A stretch of DNA of 64,000 bases from Bacteroidales bacterium (GTDB taxonomy: Bacteria; Bacteroidota; Bacteroidia; Bacteroidales; UBA10428): positions 30,176-94,175 of the forward strand of contig JAFGQO010000075.1 in NCBI GenBank assembly GCA_016935615.1, given 5' to 3'. Shown here piece by piece: positions 18,034-28,077 of this stretch (its first letter is position 1; each line of letters begins with the position of its first letter). A model generated the notes under the pieces. The model did no database searches, had not been told where the DNA came from, and saw only the letters and a list, made by a program, of their open reading frames with translations. Both the position numbers and the translations under genes were made by a program.

Positions 18034-19083
18034 ATGGATGTTTTTAATCTGAAAGACCACCCTCACAGAAGATACAATCCTTTAACTGCCGAATGGGTGC
18101 TGGTTTCTCCTCACAGGGCTAAACGCCCCTGGCAGGGTCAGGTTGAAAAACACGACAACAATATATTGCCTGAGTATGATCCCGATTGCTATCTGTGCCC
18201 CGGAAATCTGCGTGCTGGAGGAAAGCAAAACCCGGATTATACTGATACCTTCATTTTCATAAATGACTTCAGCAGTTTGCTTTCAGATACACCTGCCGGA
18301 AAAATTGGTGAGAACGAATTGTTTATGGCAGAATCGGAACAGGGAGTTTGCAAAGTCATTTGCTTTTCACCCAGGCATAATCTTACGGTACCGGAAATGA
18401 ACAATGATGAGATCAAAAGAATTGTCCGGGTTTGGGTGCAGGAATATGAAGTATTAGGAAAACTGGATTATATAAACCATGTTCAGATCTTTGAAAATAA
18501 AGGAAGTATTATGGGTTGTAGCAATCCGCACCCACATTGCCAGATCTGGGCGCAGAAAAATCTGCCCGTAGAAGTCGTTAAAGAACAGAAACAGCAAGCA
18601 AATTATTATTCTAAACACGGTTCCACACTTCTTTTTGACTACGTGGAACTGGAACTTACAAAGCAGGAACGCATAGTATGTACAAATGATTCCTTCGTTG
18701 TTCTTGTGCCTTTTTGGGCAGTCTGGCCCTTCGAAACAATGGTGGTAAGCCGAAAACCAAAAAGTAGTATTGCACAGCTTAATGAAAAGGAGCGAAATGA
18801 CCTAGCTGATATTTATCAGCAGCTTACCATTCGATACGACAATTTATTTGAAACCTCGTTCCCCTATTCTATGGGATTTCATCAGTCGCCAACAGATGGG
18901 AAAAATCATCCTGAGTGGCATTTGCATATGCACTTTTATCCTCCGCTTTTACGCTCAGCAACAATTAAAAAATTTATGGTGGGTTATGAAATGCTGGCAA
19001 ATCCCCAGCGTGACATTACGGCTGAACAAAGTGCAGAAAAATTAAGGACATTAACAAAAAAACACTATAAAACGAACCATTAA
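18034..19083 (+). CDS. galT: Galactose-1-phosphate uridylyltransferase
   Basis: The 349-residue HIT-superfamily enzyme has the metal-site CYLCPG motif near the N-terminus and the catalytic H-P-H motif in NPHPHCQIW, with nucleophile His168. [11 protein letters not shown] lies in the C-terminal half. It exchanges UMP between UDP-glucose and galactose-1-phosphate. ATG at 18034 gives the family-typical start ([13 protein letters not shown]). A TTG at 18016 overlapping the galK stop is an alternative that would add six residues and couple translation. Confidence 0.96.
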   Translation: MDVFNLKDHPHRRYNPLTAEWVLVSPHRAKRPWQGQVEKHDNNILPEYDPDCYLCPGNLRAGGKQNPDYTDTFIFINDFSSLLSDTPAGKIGENELFMAESEQGVCKVICFSPRHNLTVPEMNNDEIKRIVRVWVQEYEVLGKLDYINHVQIFENKGSIMGCSNPHPHCQIWAQKNLPVEVVKEQKQQANYYSKHGSTLLFDYVELELTKQERIVCTNDSFVVLVPFWAVWPFETMVVSRKPKSSIAQLNEKERNDLADIYQQLTIRYDNLFETSFPYSMGFHQSPTDGKNHPEWHLHMHFYPPLLRSATIKKFMVGYEMLANPQRDITAEQSAEKLRTLTKKHYKTNH

Positions 19084-19088
19084 TTTAT

Positions 19089-20813
19089 ATGTCTATGAAC
19101 CAGTTTCAACTATTGGATTACGTCATTTTTGGTATTTATGCAATTGTAATCGTATCGGTGGGATTATGGGTTTCCCGCACCAAAAAAGGCAGAGAAAAAA
19201 CAACAGAGGATTACTTCCTGGCTGGAAAAGCTCTGCCCTGGTGGGCGATCGGTGCATCACTGATTGCCGCTAATATTTCAGCAGAACAGATCATTGGTAT
19301 GTCCGGTTCCGGATTTAAGATCGGCCTTGCCATGGCTTCTTATGAATGGATGGCTGCAATTACTCTGATCATTGTTGCCAAGTACTTTCTGCCTATTTTT
19401 ATTAAACAAGGTCTCTATACCATCCCTGAGTTCATTGAAAAACGCTTCAATACAAATCTGAAAACTATTCTTGCCGTTTTCTGGATAGCCTTATTTATTT
19501 TCGTTAACCTGACCTCTGTATTATTTCTCGGAGCCAAAGCTCTGGACACTATAATGGGCAACGGAACAGGGGATACGATCATGTGGTTTATTGTCGGACT
19601 GGCTTTTTTTGCTGCTGCTTACTCATTGTGGGGAGGGCTTTCAGCTGTTGCATGGACCGATGTTATTCAGGTTTCATTACTTGTATTGGGAGGCTTAATC
19701 ACAACAATCATAGCGCTTCATCATGTTACGCCTGAAGGAGGAATGGGAGCCGGTTTGTCACATGTATATAATGTAGCCGGTGAGAAATTCCATATGATAC
19801 TAAAAAAGGATAATCCGGAATATTTTAATGTCCCTGGCATTGCTATTTTAATTGGAGGACTCTGGATTGCCAATTTATATTATTGGGGTTTTAACCAGTA
19901 TATCATTCAGCGTGCCCTTGCTGCAAAATCACTGCGCGAAGCTCAACGCGGTCTCGCTTTTGCCGCATTTCTGAAATTAATTATACCTTTTATTGCAGTC
20001 ATACCGGGAATCATAGCCTTTGTTATGTTTACACAGGATACTGAAGGTGCCGGATCAATATTTTCAGGAATTGAAGGCGCAAACAATGATCATGCTTATC
20101 CCTGGCTGATAGGCAGATTTGTTCCTGTCGGTTTAAAAGGACTGGTTGTTGCTGCTCTTGCTGCAGCCATCGTTTCTTCGCTGGCTTCTATGCTTAATTC
20201 AACAGCCACCATATTTACCATGGATATTTACAAACCTTATATTGCTAAAAGCGCCGGCAATAAACAGTTGGTTAATGTTGGCCGGATAACCGTATTGCTT
20301 GCACTTGTCGTTGCATGTTTTGTGGCTCCGGCTCTGGGCTCAATCGAACAAATGTTTCAATATATTCAGGAGTATACGGGGCTGGTAAGTCCGGGAATTC
20401 TTGCTGTATTTTTGATGGGGCTATTCTGGAAAAAAACCAATACACGAGGTGCTATTGCCGGAGTTCTAAGTTCAATACCGGTAGCTATTGCCCTTAAAAT
20501 ACCTTCCATTGTTGTAAGAGTGTTAACAAAGAAACTGGCAACAGGAGGATTTTCAACTGAAGCAGCTGCTGCTATTCAACAAAAAATTGAAAATTTTGCA
20601 GGATATGAATTGCCATTTCTTGACCAGATGATGTACACCTGTATTATCACTATTGTTGTAATATTGGGAGTCAGCCTTGCATCCGGCAAAGGAGATGATA
20701 ATCCAAAAGCTATTCCATTGCTCAAAGAGACTTTCTCGACAGGCAAAGCTTTCAATATCTGTGCATATATAATTATGATTATTCTTGCGGTACTTTATAC
20801 CGTTTTCTGGTAG
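19089..20813 (+). CDS. Sodium/solute symporter of the SSS family (SglT-like sugar transporter)
   Basis: The 574-residue integral membrane protein has about 14 hydrophobic helices. SSS features include KTTEDYFLAGKALPWWAIGASLIAANISAEQ, the GLSAVAWTDVIQ segment and the WGFNQYIIQRALAAKSL signature. Close similarity in plan to SglT-type sodium/galactose or glucose transporters, and its place 5 bases after galT, point to galactose import. The substrate is inferred from context. Confidence 0.92.
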   Translation: MSMNQFQLLDYVIFGIYAIVIVSVGLWVSRTKKGREKTTEDYFLAGKALPWWAIGASLIAANISAEQIIGMSGSGFKIGLAMASYEWMAAITLIIVAKYFLPIFIKQGLYTIPEFIEKRFNTNLKTILAVFWIALFIFVNLTSVLFLGAKALDTIMGNGTGDTIMWFIVGLAFFAAAYSLWGGLSAVAWTDVIQVSLLVLGGLITTIIALHHVTPEGGMGAGLSHVYNVAGEKFHMILKKDNPEYFNVPGIAILIGGLWIANLYYWGFNQYIIQRALAAKSLREAQRGLAFAAFLKLIIPFIAVIPGIIAFVMFTQDTEGAGSIFSGIEGANNDHAYPWLIGRFVPVGLKGLVVAALAAAIVSSLASMLNSTATIFTMDIYKPYIAKSAGNKQLVNVGRITVLLALVVACFVAPALGSIEQMFQYIQEYTGLVSPGILAVFLMGLFWKKTNTRGAIAGVLSSIPVAIALKIPSIVVRVLTKKLATGGFSTEAAAAIQQKIENFAGYELPFLDQMMYTCIITIVVILGVSLASGKGDDNPKAIPLLKETFSTGKAFNICAYIIMIILAVLYTVFW

Positions 20814-20835
20814 AATAACAGTCATTTAAAAAAAA

Positions 20836-20868
20836 GGGGATACCTGAAATGAATATCCTCTTTTTTTA
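20836..20868. terminator. Bidirectional terminator
   Basis: GGGGATA (20836-20842) pairs with TATCCTC (20854-20860) with one G-T pair. A runs and T7 flank it on either side. It lies between the symporter gene and the convergent permease gene. Confidence 0.8.
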
Positions 20869-20888
20869 TATTATAACTAATGCTGGTA

Positions 20889-23312
20889 TTACTCAACTTT
20901 CAGAGCTGCTCCCGGTTTTCTTATTGAAGCCATTAAACACTGGTACAATACAACCCCAATGGCGAGAGCAAGCGCTATAGCTGAGGCAATGATGAAGTAT
21001 TTTGGTGACACTGAAATTCTTGAATAAAAATCACCAAGCCATATACCTGAGAAAAGATATGCTCCTATCCATGAAATGGCAGAAGCTATTAAAAGCAATA
21101 CAACAATCTCTTTTAAAAGAAGAAATGTAATCTGGTAAAATGTTGCTCCCACCGCTTTTCGTATAGCTATTTCTTTTACTCTTTGGTTGGAAATAAATGA
21201 CACCAATCCGAAAAGACCGAGACATGCAATTAATAATGAAAGAATAGAAAACAGATAAAGTATTTTTCGGGTTCTGATCACCGACGAGTAATTCTGATTA
21301 AAATCCTGATCAAGAAAAAAATAGACAAACGGATACTCATTGGTATATTTTGTCCATTTCAGCTCAAGAAAATGGATGGATTTATCAATTCCCTGTGAAC
21401 TCAGCCTTACACTAAGAAAACCTTCTATGTTGCCAGGCATAAGAGAAATAACCAGGGGTTTTATCTCTTTATCAACTGTCTCGTAATGGAAATCTTTGAC
21501 AATCCCGATAATTTTATATTTTTCCCCCTCTTTCATCCAGATACCGGGCATTGCAAGTGTTGCTCCCAAAACAGATCCCGCACCAATCTTTTTTGCTGCT
21601 GCCTCATTGATCACACAAACCATGGTATCTGAGGCAATAGCAGAGGATAAAAACCGGCCTTCAATCATTTTCAGTCCGAAAGTCTCACGAAAGTCATGAT
21701 TCACAAAGATGTGATTCATTATATAATTTTTTCTAACCGAATCTTTCTCAAAAATGTAAGAAGTTGTGAGAAAATCGCGGCCCGGAATGGAATTTGAATT
21801 TGTAACGGACTCAATATTAGGATGCTGAAGTATTTCTTTCTTGAAATCATTGATCTCATCTCCAAGCGCATCAGGTCTTCGAATCACCAGAATACGTTCT
21901 GTTTCAAATCCAGGATCTCTGCTTAACATATGTTTAACCTGGGCAGCAGCAATAAGTGATATGATAATAATGAAAATTGAAACAGAAAACTGAAAAATAA
22001 CAAATACGGATCTTATTTTCCTGTTTTTTATGCCTTTGTTAAGATTCCCATTCAATACTTTCACCGGTTCATAGGAAGAGGTGAAGAATGCCGGATACGA
22101 TCCTGCCAGGATCCCGAGAAACAAAGTAAACAAAACAATTGAAAATACAGCAGGTATATTTTTTAAGATACTAAAATGTAAATTTATGCCCAGGTAATTA
22201 TTAAAATGAGGCATTAAAATTTCGGTGATCAATAATGCAAAGATCAAGGCTAAAAACCCGAAAATCACTGATTCCGTTAACAATTGCAGAATAAGTACAC
22301 GTCTGCTTGATCCTATAACCTTTCTCAACACTATTTCCCGTGCCCTGTCCGGTGAATTTGCAGTGGATAAATTCATAAAATTCAGACATACTATGATCAG
22401 AATCAATAGTGCTATTATTCCGAACGTATAGATATACAAAGCCTTGGCGTTAGGTTCAATTTCATTATCAAGATCTGAATAGAGATGGATCCGGGTAAGT
22501 TTTTGAAGATCATAGTTCAGCGTTTGATTTCCATCCACCATGTCCTGCAAAGAGATCTCAAGATATTCTTTCAACTGAGGTGCCGTATATTTCCCGACAA
22601 ATCCATTAATGCTGTTATGAATATCGGAAAGGTTTGAATTTCTATCCGTTTTAATATAGGTATACAAAAAATGATGTATCCATATAGTATTAAGATGTTT
22701 CCTGTGTGTTACCAGAGAACCTAAAAGCTCAAAATGAAAATGAGAATTGTCCGGAATATCTTCCATTAAGCCTGTGACGATATAAGGGGCACTTTCTGTT
22801 TCAACAATCAATTGTTCTCCCACAGGATCTTTATCTCCAAAGTATTTCTTAGCAGCTGATTCCGTAAGAACAACACTTCTTGGTTCACGAAGAACACTTT
22901 CCGGATCTCCGCTTATCAAACGGAATGAAAAAAACTTAAAAAAATTCGAGTCAGCAAATACAAAATTGTCTTCATTGAATTTCACATTATCATTAGATAC
23001 AAGCCAGGATCCAAAATGTCCGATTCGCAATACATCCTTTACTCCTTCTACTTCCTTAGCAATGGCCGGAGCCATCGGGGCAGGAGTAATTGCAGAATTC
23101 AGGTTCATACCTCTTAAATTGCCGTGAACGGTAACACGATAAATCGTATCTGCATCTTTATGAAATTTATCATAACTTAATTCGTGTAAAACATATATTG
23201 CAATAAGAAGAACTGAAGCCATCCCTATTGCCAGTCCCAGAATATTTATTAAAGTATAGACTTTATGTGTTGCCAGACTTCTTAATGATATGACAATGAA
23301 GTTTTTTATCAT
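20889..23312 (-). CDS. FtsX/MacB-type ABC transporter permease
   Basis: The 807-residue product has duplicated architecture. A first membrane helix (INILGLAIGMASVLLIAIYV) is followed by a MacB-like periplasmic domain and three helices. A second helix, periplasmic domain and three-helix block end at ALALAIGVVLYQCLMA. The sequences VLRKVIGSSRRVLILQLLTESVIFG and AIRKAVGATFYQITFLLLKEIV are the two cytoplasmic coupling regions of this family. No ATPase gene is adjacent. Such proteins act in lipoprotein or peptide export or in envelope signalling, and Bacteroidota hold many. The specific role is unknown. Confidence 0.9.
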   Translation of the reverse strand: MIKNFIVISLRSLATHKVYTLINILGLAIGMASVLLIAIYVLHELSYDKFHKDADTIYRVTVHGNLRGMNLNSAITPAPMAPAIAKEVEGVKDVLRIGHFGSWLVSNDNVKFNEDNFVFADSNFFKFFSFRLISGDPESVLREPRSVVLTESAAKKYFGDKDPVGEQLIVETESAPYIVTGLMEDIPDNSHFHFELLGSLVTHRKHLNTIWIHHFLYTYIKTDRNSNLSDIHNSINGFVGKYTAPQLKEYLEISLQDMVDGNQTLNYDLQKLTRIHLYSDLDNEIEPNAKALYIYTFGIIALLILIIVCLNFMNLSTANSPDRAREIVLRKVIGSSRRVLILQLLTESVIFGFLALIFALLITEILMPHFNNYLGINLHFSILKNIPAVFSIVLFTLFLGILAGSYPAFFTSSYEPVKVLNGNLNKGIKNRKIRSVFVIFQFSVSIFIIIISLIAAAQVKHMLSRDPGFETERILVIRRPDALGDEINDFKKEILQHPNIESVTNSNSIPGRDFLTTSYIFEKDSVRKNYIMNHIFVNHDFRETFGLKMIEGRFLSSAIASDTMVCVINEAAAKKIGAGSVLGATLAMPGIWMKEGEKYKIIGIVKDFHYETVDKEIKPLVISLMPGNIEGFLSVRLSSQGIDKSIHFLELKWTKYTNEYPFVYFFLDQDFNQNYSSVIRTRKILYLFSILSLLIACLGLFGLVSFISNQRVKEIAIRKAVGATFYQITFLLLKEIVVLLLIASAISWIGAYLFSGIWLGDFYSRISVSPKYFIIASAIALALAIGVVLYQCLMASIRKPGAALKVE

Positions 23313-23452
23313 AAATAATATGAATCAATATTCGAGCCATTATATTTAAAATAATGACAATCAAACTATTATCATATAAATATCAGAGAACAAGTGTGCG
23401 TTTATGAACAGATGAATGTTCGTTGACGTATATGTACATTGATAATAAAGTC

Positions 23453-24004
23453 TTAAGCTGGTTGATTTATCTTTTTTTCTTCCTGATTAACAGCAATCGT
23501 CATTCTGAAAACAGAACAATACGGATCAACATCAGTAAAGGAAAAATCCAGTTTTCCGTCAGCAACTTTGGCCATTTCAATAATCCCCAATCCGGCGCCT
23601 CCTTTCTCAGAAAACTTGCCATCGGTAATGGTCTCCTTATACAATTCTTTTATTCCGTATTTATCGAGTTCATTCAGCTGGGTCAATTTCTTACTTAACC
23701 TGTTGATATCCGTATTTAATATTGCGTTTGTGGATTCAATAAAAAACTGACCATTTTTAGCATAAATCCTAAATTCAGGAGGGTATTCGGAAAATATTGT
23801 GCATTCATTGTCAAGATTGTCATTGTAACGAATAATATTCTCAAGAGATTCAATCATTATTGTAAGAACCTTCTTATAGGTATTGAAGCGTATATTTCTT
23901 TTCTTCATCTTATCTTTTAATGTTTGTATCAAATCCCCGATACTGTCAAATTCCAGCAAACCATTATAAGATAAAATGATATCTCCCGATGTTTTCTTTA
24001 ACAT
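23453..24004 (-). CDS. SiaB-family protein kinase (DUF6272)
   Basis: The 183-residue protein resembles the GHKL-fold SiaB group. It has an N-box-like helix (MIESLENIIRYND) and a glycine loop (GKFSEKGGAGLGIIEMAKVADGKLDFSF). In Pseudomonas, SiaB phosphorylates SiaC in a pathway controlling diguanylate cyclase activity, and SiaA reverses it. Neither a SiaC-like nor a SiaA-like gene is in the window. It follows rnhA by 45 bases and is probably the last gene of the rnhB-to-siaB run. Confidence 0.78.
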   Translation of the reverse strand: MLKKTSGDIILSYNGLLEFDSIGDLIQTLKDKMKKRNIRFNTYKKVLTIMIESLENIIRYNDNLDNECTIFSEYPPEFRIYAKNGQFFIESTNAILNTDINRLSKKLTQLNELDKYGIKELYKETITDGKFSEKGGAGLGIIEMAKVADGKLDFSFTDVDPYCSVFRMTIAVNQEEKKINQPA

Positions 24005-24049
24005 TTTTCTTATTAAAATTCGAGTGAAAATATAAAATATCTCTGAAAA

Positions 24050-24526
24050 TCACCAAATTGAGTCCTCTTTATCCTCAATTTCATATCCCTTATCAACCAG
24101 AAGATTATTACCCTGCGATGCTTTTACTGCCAACTCATCACATCTTTCATTTTCAGGAATGTCGGCATGGCCTTTCACCCAATGCAATTTAACATTGTGT
24201 ATACGATAAAGCTCCAGAAATCGTTTCCATAAATCTATATTTTTCTTTTTTTTGAATCTTTTCCTTTCCCAATCAAATACCCATCCTTTTTCAACCGAGT
24301 CGCACACATATTTTGAGTCAGTATAAATATCAACAATATTCCCCTTTCTTTTTATTGTATTTAATCCTTCAATTACCGCTAAAAGTTCCATGCGATTGTT
24401 GGTGGTTAACCTGAATCCCTTTGTCAATTCCTTATAATGTTTCCCTGATTTAAGAACAACTCCATATCCTCCGGGCCCCGGATTACCACTGGCTGCCCCA
24501 TCGGTATAAATGGTAATTTTATGCAT
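24050..24526 (-). CDS. rnhA: Ribonuclease HI
   Basis: The 158-residue product contains the RNase H fold with catalytic acids Asp9 (YTDGAASGNPGPGGYG), Glu47 (NNRMELLAVIE) and Asp70 (YTDSKYV). VKGHADIPENERCDELA follows in the C-terminal part. It removes RNA from RNA-DNA hybrids. The ATG at 24526 overlaps the marC stop by 8 bases, which suggests translational coupling. A GTG-linked longer start is less likely. Confidence 0.95.
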   Translation of the reverse strand: MHKITIYTDGAASGNPGPGGYGVVLKSGKHYKELTKGFRLTTNNRMELLAVIEGLNTIKRKGNIVDIYTDSKYVCDSVEKGWVFDWERKRFKKKKNIDLWKRFLELYRIHNVKLHWVKGHADIPENERCDELAVKASQGNNLLVDKGYEIEDKEDSIW

Positions 24527-25106
24527 CACCAACTAATTTAATGCCGGTATTCGATAAAAATAACCGGATAGCAATTGCCAATAAAATAATTCCAAACACC
24601 TTTTTCAATATCTGAATACCTGCATCGCCAAGAAGTTTTTCAAAAAAACGTGTGGCCTTCAGGACAAAGAACACAAAAATCATATTCAATGTCAGAGCAA
24701 TAAGTATTTCAGACATAAGGTATTCTGTTTTCAACGAGATTAATGTTGTCATGGACCCCGCCCCCGCAATGAGCGGAAACGCAACCGGTATTATTGCGGT
24801 TTTGGCATTACTATCATACCGGAAAAGCTGAATTCCCAATACAAGTTCAACACCAAGAAAAAATAAAACAAAAGATCCGGCGATAGCAAAAGAAGACAAA
24901 TCGACACCAAAAAGATTCAACAAAGGTTCGCCTATAAATAAAAATAAAAGCATAAGTATGAATGCAACAATGGTTGTTCGAACAGGAGAAATGTTTCCCG
25001 TTCTTTTCTTGATCTCCAGAATTATAGGTATAGACCCGGTAATGTCAATTACCGCAAAGAGAACCATAAAAACAGTGAAAATATTAATGAGATTCAAATT
25101 CATCAT
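24519..25106 (-). CDS. MarC-family integral membrane protein
   Basis: The 195-residue protein has six hydrophobic segments. Typical MarC motifs are FAVIDITGSIPIIL near the N-terminus, LFLFIGEPLLNLFGV, and PVAFPLIAGAGSMTTLISL in the middle. The family is conserved in many bacteria but has no proven transport substrate; the link to antibiotic resistance suggested by the name was not confirmed. It lies between the S46 peptidase (15-base gap) and rnhA (overlap). Confidence 0.9.
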   Translation of the reverse strand: MMNLNLINIFTVFMVLFAVIDITGSIPIILEIKKRTGNISPVRTTIVAFILMLLFLFIGEPLLNLFGVDLSSFAIAGSFVLFFLGVELVLGIQLFRYDSNAKTAIIPVAFPLIAGAGSMTTLISLKTEYLMSEILIALTLNMIFVFFVLKATRFFEKLLGDAGIQILKKVFGIILLAIAIRLFLSNTGIKLVGDA

Positions 25107-25121
25107 CTTAAAAACAAAATG

Positions 25122-27275
25122 CTAAGGTACTATTTTCAGTTCCTTAATAAGATGACCTGCGTCAGCAAATTTTTCAATTATAAAAAGCACATAACGGATA
25201 TCAACACAAATACAGCGTTGCAATTGCGGTTCAAAAGCAATATCGCCACTCATAGCTTCCCAGTTCCCGTCAAAAGCAAGCCCGATCAATTCTCCATCTT
25301 TATTTAATACAGGGCTGCCGGAATTTCCACCCGTGATATCATTATTCGTGATAAAACATACCGGTAACTGTTCTTCTTCTCCGTACATCCCATAGTCTTT
25401 TTCGATGAATAGTTTTTTCAACCTGTCGGGCACGAGAAATTCAAAATTTGATGTGTCTTCTTTTTCAATAACACCTTTCAGGAAGGTTTTATAATCATAA
25501 TGAACGGCATCACAAGGATAATAGTCTTTGGCAACTCCATAAGTTAACCTGATTGTTGAATTGGCATCAGGATACTGAATTTTGTCCGGATCCATTTCCA
25601 TTCGCCCCTGCATATATATCCTTTCCAGCTTTTCGAGTTCGAGATCAAATTCATCAAGAATAAGATATTCCTCGTAATATGTTTTGAAAATACTGTTTGT
25701 TGTTTTAAAGCCGGGATCTTTAACAAGTGTTTTAATATCAGGATCTTCGAGAAATTCCAGGACCCTGTTTTCATCAATAAAGAAAGTCTTATTAAACATC
25801 TTATCCACGTACTTATCTATATCGCCTCTGAATTTGCCATTGATCTTCGAATAAAAATCAGGTTGCTGATCATATGGAATATCATCCTGATACAATTTGA
25901 TTATTGCCTTAGCGACTTTTATATCCGTACTGATATTGTAATCAGTAAAAAAATCTTTTGTGATTTTCTTAAGCTGATCGATTTCCTCAGTCAATTCTTC
26001 ATTATTTCCACCATTTAATAAAAGCATCATATACAAATAGTGAAACTCGCTAATAAAATCAAAAATTTCAGTTGCCTTAAAAAATCCCTCATTCAGATAC
26101 TGAAAATTATTTTCATGATCTTTCTTCTTCATGTATAACGTATTAAAATCACTAAGAACATTACCGTATAGTATGTTCCTGAGTGAGTCCTCCAAAGCCC
26201 AAGTTTGAAATGACATTTCTTCATCGCGCTTTTCATTAATAACGTTCAACCGTTTAAGTCCCCTGTTCTGACCAATGCTATACTTCCAATAGTTGCTCGA
26301 TCTGGAATATTTAGCCGCATACTGAATACGTACTTTTGGATCGTCTAACATATCCTGCTGTAAAATTTCCTGTCGGACACCCCGTATTTTTATTCTTATT
26401 TCATTGATTATTTTCATGGTTTCAGTAACTCCGAACGAATTCAGGTAACGTTGTGTCCTTCCGGGATAGCCAACAATAAAAGCAAAATCTCCATTGTTTA
26501 TCCCTTTCAAGGAAATTGGCAAAAAATGTTTTGGTTTTAATGGAATGTTTTCCGGATTGTAATCCGCGGGTGAACCATCCGGGGCAGAATACACACGAAA
26601 AATGCTGAAATCTCCCGTATGTCTCGGCCATACCCAATTGTCCGTATCATAACCAAATTTCCCAATGGAGGAAGGAGGAGTCCCGACCAAACGAACATCT
26701 CTGAAAACCTCATAAACAAATAAATAATACTTATTACCTGCAAAAAACGGCTTTACAACAGCTTCATATTTGTCCTCCTGAGACGCTTCCACAACAATCT
26801 CCTCTGTCACTTTCCTTATTGTATCTCTCCGGTCTTTTTCCAACATATCACCGGATAATTCCAGCAACACCTTATCGGTTACCTCTTCAATACGAACCAA
26901 AAACTTAACTTCCAGATCAGGATTTGGAAGTTCTTCTTCCTTCGACATAGCCCAAAATCCATCGTTTAAGATATCGTTTTCGACAGAGCTGTGTTTTTGT
27001 ATTTCGTCATAACCACAATGATGATTGGTAAATAAAAGTCCCTCTTCAGAAACAAGTTCCGCTGTGCACCCACCTCCAAAAATCACCACCGCATCTTTAA
27101 TGCTTGAATTGTTTATGCTGTATATTTCCTCAGCAGTAAGCTCACACCCCAACTCTTCCATCTCATTCATATTCAGATCCTCAATAAAAGGCAGCAGCCA
27201 CATGCCCTCATCAGCCAGTAAAAAGCTTATATTTATGCAAAAAACAATAATCGATGTAATACTATTCCTTTTCAT
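25122..27275 (-). CDS. S46-family dipeptidyl peptidase (DPP7-like)
   Basis: The 717-residue product has a signal peptide ending LLA and a mature start DEGMWLLPFI that is characteristic of S46 peptidases. The chymotrypsin-like catalytic elements are the His pair 85/86 in TNHHCGY and Ser652 in GGNSGSPV. The residue 18 positions after the serine is Gly670 (LAFDGNWE). In the Porphyromonas enzymes Gly at the equivalent position marks DPP7 (hydrophobic P1) and Arg marks DPP11 (acidic P1), so a DPP7-like preference is inferred. It releases dipeptides in the periplasm for amino-acid feeding. It lies 45 bases after rnhB. Confidence 0.95.
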   Translation of the reverse strand: MKRNSITSIIVFCINISFLLADEGMWLLPFIEDLNMNEMEELGCELTAEEIYSINNSSIKDAVVIFGGGCTAELVSEEGLLFTNHHCGYDEIQKHSSVENDILNDGFWAMSKEEELPNPDLEVKFLVRIEEVTDKVLLELSGDMLEKDRRDTIRKVTEEIVVEASQEDKYEAVVKPFFAGNKYYLFVYEVFRDVRLVGTPPSSIGKFGYDTDNWVWPRHTGDFSIFRVYSAPDGSPADYNPENIPLKPKHFLPISLKGINNGDFAFIVGYPGRTQRYLNSFGVTETMKIINEIRIKIRGVRQEILQQDMLDDPKVRIQYAAKYSRSSNYWKYSIGQNRGLKRLNVINEKRDEEMSFQTWALEDSLRNILYGNVLSDFNTLYMKKKDHENNFQYLNEGFFKATEIFDFISEFHYLYMMLLLNGGNNEELTEEIDQLKKITKDFFTDYNISTDIKVAKAIIKLYQDDIPYDQQPDFYSKINGKFRGDIDKYVDKMFNKTFFIDENRVLEFLEDPDIKTLVKDPGFKTTNSIFKTYYEEYLILDEFDLELEKLERIYMQGRMEMDPDKIQYPDANSTIRLTYGVAKDYYPCDAVHYDYKTFLKGVIEKEDTSNFEFLVPDRLKKLFIEKDYGMYGEEEQLPVCFITNNDITGGNSGSPVLNKDGELIGLAFDGNWEAMSGDIAFEPQLQRCICVDIRYVLFIIEKFADAGHLIKELKIVP

Positions 27276-27320
27276 TTAATGCCAGATTTAAAACAATAAA
27301 ATATATTCAAAATTAATAGC

Positions 27321-27932
27321 CTATTTATCCGTAATAAATTCCATTCCCATTTGAGTATTTATCAGCTGGAATGATCTTCTGTGATAGGAGGTAATCCCAA
27401 ACTCTGCAATTGCATTCCTATGTTCTATTGTCGGGTACCCCTTGTTCTTGTTCCATTTATACTTTGCAAACCTTTGATGCAATCCAAGCATAAAATCATC
27501 GCGATATGTTTTGGCTAATACCGAAGCAGCAGCGATAGAAACAAATTTGCCATCACCTTTTACAATGCATGTATGTGGAGTATTCGAATACAAATTAAAC
27601 TTGTTCCCATCAACCAAAATGTGTTCAGGCCTGATCTTAAGCTTATCCAATGCATTGTGCATTGCCAGGATGGAAGCCTGTAAAATGTTAATATCATCAA
27701 TGGTATGGTTATCAACAAAAACCACAGCATAATCAAGTGCAACTTTTTCTATTTCTTTTCTGAGAAGAATTCTGTTTTGAGAAGACATCTTCTTGGAATC
27801 GTTCAATAAGGGATTTGAATAATCAGAAGGCATAATAACTGCTGCAGCACATACCGGACCTGCAAGACAGCCTCTCCCAGCCTCATCACATCCTGCTTCT
27901 ATTGCTTTTTGGTTTAAATAACTCTTTAACAA
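27321..27932 (-). CDS. rnhB: Ribonuclease HII
   Basis: The 203-residue product has the type 2 RNase H signature CDEAGRGCLAGPV (Asp16, Glu17), LNDSKKM, the third acidic site in ILVDGNKF, and SVLAKTYRDDFM. It cuts at single ribonucleotides in DNA. It is the first gene of the minus-strand run leading to the S46 peptidase, marC and rnhA. The two RNase H types are thus about 3 kb apart. Confidence 0.95.
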   Translation of the reverse strand: MLKSYLNQKAIEAGCDEAGRGCLAGPVCAAAVIMPSDYSNPLLNDSKKMSSQNRILLRKEIEKVALDYAVVFVDNHTIDDINILQASILAMHNALDKLKIRPEHILVDGNKFNLYSNTPHTCIVKGDGKFVSIAAASVLAKTYRDDFMLGLHQRFAKYKWNKNKGYPTIEHRNAIAEFGITSYHRRSFQLINTQMGMEFITDK

Positions 27933-28050
27933 ACCTGTGTAAATAATATCTTTTCTGTTCTCTTCAAATTAGAAAGCATGTGAATATAGAAAAATTACTT
28001 AAGTATAGCAATTTACACTTTTCATTCCATTAAGGTTCTTTTAATCTTTT

Positions 28051-28058
28051 TACATTTG
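28051..28058 (+). promoter_or_regulatory. Candidate -7 box upstream of the flippase gene
   Basis: TACATTTG matches the consensus TAnnTTTG exactly, 20 bases before the TTG start. No clear -33 box is seen. Confidence 0.35.
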
Positions 28059-28077
28059 CATTTGAAAAATATATACT

